Part shown: positions 17,168 to 25,803 of the stretch, one piece after another
Numbering within the stretch: the first letter of the stretch is position 1
Layout: every line of letters begins with the position of its first letter
Source: a bacterium D16-50
Lineage (GTDB): Bacteria > Bacillota > Clostridia > Lachnospirales > Lachnospiraceae
Assembly (NCBI GenBank): GCA_003612485.1
Contig: RAZA01000003.1
Location: 1 to 64,000 of the forward strand
Length of the DNA: 64,000 nt
Reading direction: 5' to 3'
Notes under the pieces: generated by a model
Database searches by the model: none
Seen by the model: only the letters and a program-made list of their open reading frames with translations
What the model was told of the DNA's origin: nothing
Position numbers and translations under genes: made by a program

Positions 17168-17197
17168 ATTATACTCCCCTTCACGTTCCTCCGTCAA
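17168..17197 (-). promoter_or_regulatory. Sigma-A promoter of the CmpB/GTPase operon
   Basis: On the minus strand TTGACG (17192-17197), an 18-bp spacer and TATAAT (17168-17173) lie about 100 bp upstream of the first gene. Confidence 0.75.
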
Positions 17198-17246
17198 GAC
17201 CACCGGAACGCTTCCCATGCCCTCCTATTCCTCGCCCTCCTATCCC

Positions 17247-19388
17247 TCATGGATTCTCGTCCAGATACAGCTGCACCCTATTGCCGACTGCCTCCGCAAC
17301 CTGTTCCTGAGTCTTCTTCCCGGTAAAGTAATCCTCCGCCTCCTGACAGATAATTTTCAGTATAGGCTCTGTCCGCAGAGGAAGATCCCTCACCTCCTCC
17401 ATTGTCTGCCTATACCGCTCTATCCATTCCTCCGTCACATCCTCGGCGTAGTATGTCACCCAGTCATCATTTTCGCTGATCTGGCCGTTATATATGGTAT
17501 AAGTGCCTATGCTCACCGCCTTTCGGCTCTCTATTTCCTGCAGCCGAAGCTCCAAAGCCTTGTCGAAGGCCCCTCTGCCCACGGGAGTGCGCCCCTTATG
17601 AGCTAAGGTCTCCTGCGCCTTGTCCCCCAAAAGAAAGGCAATAAACTCCCATACTGCCTGCTTATGGGGAGAATTTGCGTTCACGGCCAGGCTTTTGGCC
17701 CTCCATCGTTCTCTGGCATAGCATCCGTCATCAAACAGAGTGCCTGCTGCAACACATCCCTTTTGCTTATGGGCCTCATAAGCACAGAAATACTCAAAAC
17801 TGGAAAGGGATGTGCTCCACGCAACGGAAGGAGACCCTTTTTCTACCTCACAAACATACCGCTTTGAAGCTTCCAATATCTTTATAAACAGATCTTGGCT
17901 AAAATCGCAGGTGCCCTGCTCCCAATCGACCATTCCCCAAAGGCTCTCCGAGCCCTCCAGAAGGGATCTGAGAATATCTTCCTCTTCGTAGCTGCTCCCG
18001 ATACATCCCTCTTCCTGCCATGTTATGAGAGCCTCCACCAAAGTCTCTATGTCAGGGGGCTCCTCTTCCCCCAAAACCTCCCCTTTTATTATCCATCCGT
18101 CTGCGTCTATCTCCGTGCTGATTCCGTATATTCCATCGGCCCTGCCATAGGAACAGAACGCAATAGGGAAATAATCTTCCTTTTTCAGACCGCTCTTCTC
18201 CATATAAGGCTGCAAGTCTTCAATGCCTCCCCGGGCAAGGATGCCCTGCAGATAATCTCCCAAAACCCCTCCGTACAAGATATCCGGCCCTTTTCCCGCC
18301 GCAAGCTCAACGCTGGTCTGTCTGGCGTAGTCCTCCCATTCTACCCCTTCCGCCGCCGTGTCCAGAATCACCTGATAGGTCTCGCTGGTACGGTTGAATT
18401 CCGCGATCCGCTCCTTGAGCCACGAATCGGAAAGGCTATATCCCCTGATCACCAGCGCTGTCTTGTCCGTTTCCGCCATGCGCAGCGTCTCACAGATCCC
18501 TGCCCCTTTTTGCTCCCATAGAATCTGGATCTCCCCGGTTTCCAGAACTCTGAAGTCATGCATGGTCCTGCCCGCATCATAGTATTGTGAAGATAATTCA
18601 ATAGTAGAATTCTGAAAGGACACTATATTGGTTTTGGAGCCGCTCTTTAAATCTATCTCATAGATCCCCCCTGTGCGCTCCATCAAAAGCAGTCCTTCCC
18701 TGCCGGCTGCTATACCCTTGTAAATTCCGCCTAAGCCTCCCTCCCCCAGCATCACGTTATTGATTCCGGAAAGTGTGCCCTTATCCTCATCCAGCTTCAT
18801 CAGCAGGGTTCTGTCAAAGCTGTCGCTGTCGTCCTCCGCAAGAATCACGATGGTTTCGTCATCCAGCTGACAAATATCAACGAGGCGCATATCCAATTCC
18901 TTTTCATAGACCAGCTTGCCCTGAGAATCCCACTTCATAAGCTTTTTCTGCTTGATATGGTAAAAGCTTCCGTCCCGCGCCATACAGCCCGTTCCTCTGG
19001 TCAGTCTATTGGGATCCGCAATCTTCTCAATCAAAAGCGTGCCGCTGCCATCCTCTTTGTACAGATAGACATCCACCACAAGCCCCAATTCCTCATCCCT
19101 GCTCACCCGGCCCCTCAGTTCCACCGGTTCCCCCTGATAAAACTGCATACAGATCAGCTCCGTGGCGTCATTGGACGAAAAAAGCTCCTCTGTCTCCGAC
19201 CGAATCTCGGAAAATACGGCTTCGGAACGGTTCTGCTCTGTCTCTCCCCCTCCGGACTCCTCCGTTTCAAAGGTCGGTTCGAGGGCTGTATCGCCGTCAG
19301 GCTCATTGCCGCAGCCCCCTGACAGTATGCAGCAAAGCAAAATGCAGCTTAACAGTTTCACGCCTATATCTGCCCTTCGTTTTCCCAT
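17247..19388 (-). CDS. Large extracellular solute-binding lipoprotein
   Basis: A 713-residue exported lipoprotein. The N-terminus is a lipoprotein signal: KR, a hydrophobic run, then the lipobox LSGGC. Residues about 80-330 are rich in short strand repeats (for example VDICQLDDETIVILAEDD) that look like a beta-propeller. From about residue 330 (IRGYSLSDSWLKERIAEFNR) the pattern is an ABC-type family 1 solute-binding protein, including GPDILYGG and the late FIAFLLGDKAQE. The normal family length is about 430-550, so the extra N-terminal domain explains the size. No permease genes are adjacent, so any transporter partner is elsewhere. ATG at 19388 follows GAGGAGG. Ligand unknown, probably a saccharide by family habit. 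Confidence 0.8.
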   Translation of the reverse strand: MGKRRADIGVKLLSCILLCCILSGGCGNEPDGDTALEPTFETEESGGGETEQNRSEAVFSEIRSETEELFSSNDATELICMQFYQGEPVELRGRVSRDEELGLVVDVYLYKEDGSGTLLIEKIADPNRLTRGTGCMARDGSFYHIKQKKLMKWDSQGKLVYEKELDMRLVDICQLDDETIVILAEDDSDSFDRTLLMKLDEDKGTLSGINNVMLGEGGLGGIYKGIAAGREGLLLMERTGGIYEIDLKSGSKTNIVSFQNSTIELSSQYYDAGRTMHDFRVLETGEIQILWEQKGAGICETLRMAETDKTALVIRGYSLSDSWLKERIAEFNRTSETYQVILDTAAEGVEWEDYARQTSVELAAGKGPDILYGGVLGDYLQGILARGGIEDLQPYMEKSGLKKEDYFPIAFCSYGRADGIYGISTEIDADGWIIKGEVLGEEEPPDIETLVEALITWQEEGCIGSSYEEEDILRSLLEGSESLWGMVDWEQGTCDFSQDLFIKILEASKRYVCEVEKGSPSVAWSTSLSSFEYFCAYEAHKQKGCVAAGTLFDDGCYARERWRAKSLAVNANSPHKQAVWEFIAFLLGDKAQETLAHKGRTPVGRGAFDKALELRLQEIESRKAVSIGTYTIYNGQISENDDWVTYYAEDVTEEWIERYRQTMEEVRDLPLRTEPILKIICQEAEDYFTGKKTQEQVAEAVGNRVQLYLDENP

Positions 19389-19803
19389 ACAAACATCCTC
19401 CTCACCGAACCTGACCGGTTCCGCCCCCATCCTGCAGACCCTGCAGGCCTCCTTGAATCTGTGCCGGGCAGTCTCCCCATCTTTGCCATTCCCGCCATAG
19501 CCTTATGGTTCTGCTCCTCCCCTGCCAAAGCCTCCCAGAATTCCTCCGATCCCGGCCTCTGTACTCCCGTCCCCTCTTGCAGCAGGGAATATACGCTCAA
19601 AGACGAAGGAATATCAAAGGGCGCCAGCAACGCAGCAGTATGACCATCCATAAAATCGGAAATATTCCACACTACTACAGTAGTTTCTATACACATATAC
19701 TACCACAGCATTTTCCCCTAGTCAACATCACACAGAAGATGCCCTTGGCGAACAAGCCGCACAAGGGCATCTATATCATGCACCCACATCATGTTCCATA
19801 ATC
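19389..19803 (-). promoter_or_regulatory. Promoter, palindrome and long leader of the solute-binding lipoprotein gene
   Basis: This 415-bp gap holds a minus-strand promoter, TTGACT (19720-19725), 17 bp, TAGTAT (19697-19702), so transcription should begin near 19690. A palindrome ACTACT-N2-AGTAGT (19671-19684) lies right at the start site, as an operator would. About 300 nt of leader follow before the ATG at 19388. The leader contains an in-frame stretch without a ribosome site (ending 19364) that is probably not a gene. Confidence 0.6.
19738..19771 (-). terminator. Hairpin downstream of the LiaF-like gene
   Basis: A 10-bp inverted repeat (19738-19747 and 19762-19771, 14-nt loop) lies 33 bp after the LiaF-like stop and just upstream of the next promoter. 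The following tract is T-poor, so termination may be weak. Confidence 0.55.
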
Positions 19804-20499
19804 TCAGACGTAAATCACCTTCACCTCGCCAAATACCGCATCCCCGCCCACATACATCTCATAGACGCCGTCCGGCTCCCACCTTCCCCTGGCTCCAGAG
19901 GAGCCTAGGACTCTCTGAACATTCACCCGCACGTTCCATGAAGAGGGAACATACAGCGTCACGCTCCCGAAAACAGATTCCACCCGCACATTTATGGAGC
20001 CTTCGGCGGGCACGGCATCCATGAAATAGATAGACAGAGCGCCAAACACATTCTCTATATTCACCTCTGAAACCTCACCGGAAATATACTTCATCGACGA
20101 GCCGCAAATGTTCTCATACCTGCGCTGGCTCCCGCTCTGCTCATCCATCATAACCATTCCCCCGCCGTTCATAGCCTTGTACCGCCACCTGCTAAAACCG
20201 GGAAACAGCATTTTCAAAGCTATGGTACACAGCAGAGCGGCTCCCAGCACGGGCCAAGGCGTGATGGCTTCCAGATGCAGCGCCTCATCATTTAAGATGA
20301 TCAGGAACGCGATGGAGAAAAGAATGGTCCCGAACTTTCCTTTTGCGATCCCATTGATCACAAACGCCACGAAAATGGCGGAGAACAGAATCGGCCAGAA
20401 CCCAATCCCCTCCAGATACCCCAGCCTACTGGCCAATAGGGCTGCCGCCAGCAGTATCAGCATGATCGCCCAAAAAACACTCTTTTTTCCTCGATACAT
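19804..20499 (-). CDS. LiaF-like / DUF5668 membrane protein
   Basis: A 231-residue protein. Four N-terminal hydrophobic segments are followed by a soluble beta-rich C-terminal domain, with repeated strand motifs VNIENVFGALSIYF, VRVESVFGSVTLYV and GDAVFGEVKVIYV. That pattern is typical of LiaF/VraT-type cell-wall-stress proteins and toast_rack-like domains. It follows a LytTR regulator by 76 bp, and such pairs often form small autoregulated operons. AGAGGTAAG precedes the ATG. A role in envelope stress signalling is inferred from the family only. Confidence 0.75.
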   Translation of the reverse strand: MYRGKKSVFWAIMLILLAAALLASRLGYLEGIGFWPILFSAIFVAFVINGIAKGKFGTILFSIAFLIILNDEALHLEAITPWPVLGAALLCTIALKMLFPGFSRWRYKAMNGGGMVMMDEQSGSQRRYENICGSSMKYISGEVSEVNIENVFGALSIYFMDAVPAEGSINVRVESVFGSVTLYVPSSWNVRVNVQRVLGSSGARGRWEPDGVYEMYVGGDAVFGEVKVIYV

Positions 20500-20575
20500 A
20501 ATCTTACCTCTTTCCGCATGAATCCCTCATGCTGATGATTCAACCACTCTTCCCATCCTGCGGATTCCCGCCCGG

Positions 20576-21037
20576 TCAAAGCCCCAGCTTTCTGGCATTG
20601 AGCCTTTCCGTCACCGCCTTGTAATAGGAGCGTGACACCAACGTTTTCTTGCTGCTGTCTCTGAACTCCATTATGCTGGAAGCGGCCAGATTCTTCGTGA
20701 TAGAATAGACGCAATCCAGATTGGCGATGGAGGACTTAGAAATCCGCATGAATCTTCCGGGCAGAAGCTCCTCCAGTTCATAAAGCTTATAGTCGCAGGA
20801 AAACATTTTGTTTGCCGTGTGGGCCCGCAGCTCCCTTCCCTCCGTCTCGAAGAAAAAAATTTCCTCCAAAGGGATGAAAAAGGTCTTCTCTCCGCTCCTG
20901 AGGGACAAGCACCTCTTTCCATTGCCTTGCTCTGATATATAGTTTTGTATGCCGACTACCAAGTCATTCAGGCGGCCGCAGCGGATGACGATCTCTTCCT
21001 CCGCCAGCCCCTCTTCAATCTCGATCTTTACCTTCAT
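20576..21037 (-). CDS. LytTR DNA-binding regulator
   Basis: A 153-residue protein with an N-terminal region of about 45 residues and a C-terminal LytTR domain, seen as IPLEEIFFFETEGRELRAHT, LYELEELLPGRFMRISKSSIANL and LVSRSYYKAV. There is no receiver domain, so it is a stand-alone LytTR regulator. Such proteins commonly control an adjacent membrane-protein gene, here the LiaF-like gene. ATG at 21037 with AGAGG is preferred to the ATG five codons earlier, because that earlier codon overlaps the ribosome site. Confidence 0.88.
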   Translation of the reverse strand: MKVKIEIEEGLAEEEIVIRCGRLNDLVVGIQNYISEQGNGKRCLSLRSGEKTFFIPLEEIFFFETEGRELRAHTANKMFSCDYKLYELEELLPGRFMRISKSSIANLDCVYSITKNLAASSIMEFRDSSKKTLVSRSYYKAVTERLNARKLGL

Positions 21038-21191
21038 ACCATACCTCTGCAATGGTTCCGGGTGCTTCCTACTCTTTTTGTTTGCCGCAGGTCTATGTTC
21101 TCAGTATACAGCAAACTCCGTATATGTAAATAGGTTCTGCGCAAGAGGTAACTATAGCACTGCAAGAGGTAAGTATCATGGAATCAAGTCC

Positions 21192-21371
21192 TCAATCCAT
21201 GATGCTGTAGCTCATCCATTCGTAAAGAAGCCTCGTTCCCTCGGTTATCTCCGGGGGCAGCAGCGCCCGTGCCACCAGTTTCAGCTCCTCCGTCTCCTCA
21301 TCTATGCGCTTCAGACGGGCATAGTCCCCGTCAATCTCCGCCACCACATATTCAAATCTGCTCACGGACAT
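21192..21371 (-). CDS. Small conserved-looking protein, 59 residues (DUF3006-like?)
   Basis: A short gene with an excellent ribosome site (GGAGGTGTA then ATG). The protein starts MSVSRFEYVVAEIDGDYARL, continues with a Glu-rich stretch and VARALLPPEITEGTRLLYE, and ends YSIMD. The opening, a VAEIDGDYA strand pair followed by a Pro-x-x-hydrophobic turn, resembles small SH3-like DUF3006 proteins, but this is only a visual impression. It lies between groEL and the LytTR gene, 154 bp upstream of LytTR on the same strand. No catalytic residues are evident. Confidence 0.65.
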   Translation of the reverse strand: MSVSRFEYVVAEIDGDYARLKRIDEETEELKLVARALLPPEITEGTRLLYEWMSYSIMD

Positions 21372-21548
21372 TACACCTCCTAAAATTTTTCGTCTCTACA
21401 GCTTGCCCGCACATCTCCATATACGGCCAAGCTTCCCCCTGGCCCCTTCCCTGAACGGCCTTTCGCTGCCTCTGCGAAACGGCCCATGCGGTCTGCAGCC
21501 CATAACCGCGCCCTCCCAGACAAAAGCATCAGCCCATTTCTCCACTGC

Positions 21549-21575
21549 CAAAAAAGCCGCCCCGTTTGGGACGGC
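21549..21575 (-). terminator. groESL operon terminator
   Basis: On the minus strand an 8-bp GC stem (GCCGTCCC/GGGGCGGC, 4-nt loop) is followed by TTTTTT, 65 bp after the groEL stop. Confidence 0.92.
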
Positions 21576-21640
21576 TTTTCATTGAGGGCAGGTATAGCCC
21601 GCCCTGATTTCTTCTATCCTTTTACATCATATAACCTTTT

Positions 21641-23284
<1,644 letters not shown>

Positions 23285-23301
23285 TTATATGATATTATAA
23301 T

Positions 23302-23589
23302 TTAGTTCTCGATTACAGCAAGAATATCGTTCTGCTTCACTACGATGAATTCCTCATCATCCAGCTTCACTTCCGTACCGGCATACTTGGAGTAGATCAC
23401 GTTGTCCCCGACCTTCACCTCCATCTTGACTTCCTTGCCGTCCACCACGCCGCCGGGGCCTACTGCAACTACTTCCGCCTGCTGGGGCTTCTCCTTGCTC
23501 TGTCCGGGAAGGACGATCCCTGACTTTGTGGTTTCTTCCGCAACTAACTGCTTTAATACGACTCTGTCGCCCAAAGGTACTAATTTCAT
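23302..23589 (-). CDS. groS: Co-chaperonin GroES (Hsp10)
   Basis: A 95-residue lid subunit of the GroEL chamber. MKLVPLGDRVVLKQ opens it, the mobile loop reads EETTKSGIVLPGQSKEKPQ, and the roof and ending (VVAVGPG, YSKYAGTEVKLDDEEFIVVKQNDILAVI) are standard. ATG at 23589 is preferred to the codon two residues upstream. It is the first gene of the operon, 33 bp below the CIRCE element. Confidence 0.99.
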   Translation of the reverse strand: MKLVPLGDRVVLKQLVAEETTKSGIVLPGQSKEKPQQAEVVAVGPGGVVDGKEVKMEVKVGDNVIYSKYAGTEVKLDDEEFIVVKQNDILAVIEN

Positions 23590-23622
23590 AACCATTGCCT
23601 CCTATTATTCAGTTTGACTTTG

Positions 23623-23649
23623 TTAGCACTCAATAGCCACGAGTGCTAA
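23623..23649 (-). promoter_or_regulatory. CIRCE operator (HrcA binding site)
   Basis: A perfect consensus TTAGCACTC-N9-GAGTGCTAA between the groES promoter and start codon. It is the heat-shock operator bound by HrcA in Firmicutes. Confidence 0.98.
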
Positions 23650-23661
23650 TCGCTAAGACAT

Positions 23662-23690
23662 ATAATAGTTTTATATGTAAGTCTTTGCAA
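23662..23690 (-). promoter_or_regulatory. groES promoter
   Basis: Minus strand TTGCAA (23685-23690), 17-bp spacer, TATTAT (23662-23667), placed just upstream of CIRCE as expected for HrcA-controlled operons. Confidence 0.85.
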
Positions 23691-23952
23691 ATATATTCAG
23701 AAAAACTCATGGACAGCTACATTTATTTTCCTCTTGTTTTCTCACTTTTTCTCTTGTTTTCTCACTTTGCATCCCATGTGATGATTTAATATTTATTTTA
23801 GAATTGAGGAAAAAGGCATTATCTGCCCGCCGCCGCTAATTTCCCCCTTTGCATATGCCGATATAATAAATAAGAAGAAGCGTTGCGGCACTGTTGAAAT
23901 ACACATCCAAGGAGGGATCGACGCAGCAAACGGAATTCAGAACAATTTCAAG

Positions 23953-24171
23953 GTGTATCCTATTCAGACGGTTGCCCGGATGCCCAAGCTCAGGCGGGAA
24001 AACGGAAGCAGCGGACAGCAGCGTCCCCGCAATTCCAGACCCCCTTCCTTCGGCACCCTGTTGGACGAGGCGGCTGCGAACTGTCCGGAGGAAGTCTATC
24101 TGGTGACTTATACCGCGGACCGTCAGCTCCAGACCTATTATTACCGTCCGTCCAAAGAGTATACATTCTGA
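23953..24171 (+). CDS. Small protein of unknown function, start uncertain
   Basis: At least 72 residues from a GTG at 23953: VYPIQTVARMPKLRR, a Gln/Arg/Ser-rich middle, then FGTLLDEAAANCPEEVYLVTY and a Tyr-rich end. The same frame is open upstream and reads plausibly as protein (HIQGGIDAANGIQNNFK, about 23902-23952). A strong AAGGAGGG lies at 23909-23916, 37 nt before the GTG, but no ATG/GTG/TTG is at the right distance from it. Either the start codon has mutated or a rare codon is used. It ends 20 bp before a terminator hairpin shared with the convergent MATE gene. Function not recognised. Confidence 0.5.
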   Translation: MYPIQTVARMPKLRRENGSSGQQRPRNSRPPSFGTLLDEAAANCPEEVYLVTYTADRQLQTYYYRPSKEYTF

Positions 24172-24190
24172 ATAGACGCAAACAGAGGCA

Positions 24191-24222
24191 AAAGGCAGGG
24201 AGGCACATATCTCCCTGCCTTT
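24191..24222. terminator. Bidirectional terminator between the small plus-strand gene and the MATE gene
   Basis: A 12-bp perfect inverted repeat (AAAGGCAGGGAG, 8-nt loop) lies between convergent genes, with A/T runs at the stem base. Confidence 0.8.
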
Positions 24223-24238
24223 CCTCTGCCCGGACTGC

Positions 24239-25633
24239 TCAGGCCCCGCTTCCCGAATCCTCCCTTTCTGCACAGCTTCTCTCAGGCTGCTTTTTCCCCA
24301 ATCCCTTTTCCTTTTCAGTGCTCTTTGCCAGAAACAGCATCCCGGCCACATCGGCCAAAAACCATCCGATAGGAACGGACATCCAGATTCCCCGCACCCC
24401 CAAAAAAGGCACCGCCGAGAGCAGGTAAGCCAGTACAACCCGGGTTCCCAGCGACACAACGGTCAGCACCACGGACACGCCGGGCCTTCCCACCGCCCTG
24501 AAATAGCCGTAGAAAAGGAAAAGCAGGCCGATCAGGAAATAGAACATCCCCTCTATGCGCAGGTATTCCGCTCCCACGGCTATGACCTCCCTGCTGCCAT
24601 CCTTCACAAACAGTCCCATAAGCTGTCCCGCCAGCCCAAAGACCAGAGCGCTCACTGCCACGCAGAACACGGCCACTGCCTGCACCGACCGCTTCATGCC
24701 CTGCCGGATGCGCTCCAGCTTTTTAGCCCCATGGTTCTGGGCCACAAAAGTGGAGAAGGCATTGCCGAAGTCCTGCACGGGGGAGTACGCCAGAGTGTCC
24801 ACCTTCACCGCCACCGCAAATGCGGACATCACCGTGGTGCCAAAGCTGTTCACCAGCCCCTGCACCATGAGGATTCCCAGATTCATGATGGACTGCTGGA
24901 TGCAGGTCAGTGCGGAGAAGTTCACTATGGTTCCCAGCGTGCTCCAGCGAAAAACGGCATTTTGCCTGCTGACATGAAGCTCTCTGCAGCGGCAAAGATA
25001 GTATGCAAGCAGCCCAGCCGCCGAGGCGTACTGGGCGATCACCGTGGCCTCCGCCGCTCCTGCCACGCCTCTGTCCAGCACCGTGACAAACAGAATGTCC
25101 AGCCCGATGTTCAGCACCGCCGACACACAGAGAAAGACCAGCGGAACCACCGAATTTCCCACCGCCCGCAGGCAGTTGGAAAGATAATTATAGAGAAAGG
25201 TGGCGAAAAGCCCGGCAAAAATCACCCACAGATATTCCCGCATCATGGCATACACTTCAGGGGGAATGTTCATGAGTCTCATGATCAGGTCGATGCCAAA
25301 ATACAACGCCACATTCATCACCAGCGTGATCGCGGCGATCAGCAAAAACGATACGAAGCATCCCTCCTGAAAGGCATTTTGATCCTTTTTTCCAAACTGT
25401 ATGGACAGATACACCCCGCTCCCCATGCACAGCCCTATCAATATACTGGTGAGAAACACCATCAAAGTATAGGAGGAGCCCACTGCGGCCAGCGCCTCAT
25501 CCCCCAGATACCGCCCTACGATAAAGGTATCCGCCACATTATAAAGCTGCTGCAGCAGATTGCCCGCCATCAGCGGCGCGGCAAACCGTACCAGCCGGGA
25601 AACCACCTTCCCTTCCGTCAAATCAAGCTGCAT
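24239..25633 (-). CDS. MATE-family multidrug efflux protein
   Basis: A 464-residue, 12-helix cation-coupled exporter of the MATE (NorM/DinF) superfamily. The N-terminal segment LVRFAAPLMAGNLLQQLYNVADTF, with the following GRYLGDEALAAVG, is the family hallmark, and the second half repeats it (AVAVKVDTLAYSP). It follows the alpha-mannosidase gene by 170 bp, but no functional tie is evident. ATG at 25633 is spaced ten bases from GGAGG; the ATG at 25642 would be too close. A hydrophilic C-terminal tail ends in Ser/Gly. Substrate unknown. Confidence 0.93.
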   Translation of the reverse strand: MQLDLTEGKVVSRLVRFAAPLMAGNLLQQLYNVADTFIVGRYLGDEALAAVGSSYTLMVFLTSILIGLCMGSGVYLSIQFGKKDQNAFQEGCFVSFLLIAAITLVMNVALYFGIDLIMRLMNIPPEVYAMMREYLWVIFAGLFATFLYNYLSNCLRAVGNSVVPLVFLCVSAVLNIGLDILFVTVLDRGVAGAAEATVIAQYASAAGLLAYYLCRCRELHVSRQNAVFRWSTLGTIVNFSALTCIQQSIMNLGILMVQGLVNSFGTTVMSAFAVAVKVDTLAYSPVQDFGNAFSTFVAQNHGAKKLERIRQGMKRSVQAVAVFCVAVSALVFGLAGQLMGLFVKDGSREVIAVGAEYLRIEGMFYFLIGLLFLFYGYFRAVGRPGVSVVLTVVSLGTRVVLAYLLSAVPFLGVRGIWMSVPIGWFLADVAGMLFLAKSTEKEKGLGKKQPERSCAEREDSGSGA

Positions 25634-25803
25634 GTCAGACATGCCTCCATATGTACCAGAATTCTTCCGGCCTGCCCGGCTCCTGCCCGGAGACCAGACA
25701 AGAGCGCCGCACCTTCACGCGCGCCGGCCTCCGCCTCGGCCTGCCTGATGCAGGAACCTCACAAGCCCTATGGATTTTCATTTACGCATTTTTCCTATAC
25801 GCC

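Noticed and set aside
19364..19651. Minus-strand frame of about 95 codons overlapping the start of the lipoprotein gene
   Set aside because: No ribosome site, no recognisable domain, and it lies in the long leader. It is weakly possible but not supportable.
23836..24459. Minus-strand frame of 207 codons
   Set aside because: It covers the intergenic region and the opposite strand of a better plus-strand frame, has odd Cys/Trp-rich composition, and crosses a terminator hairpin.
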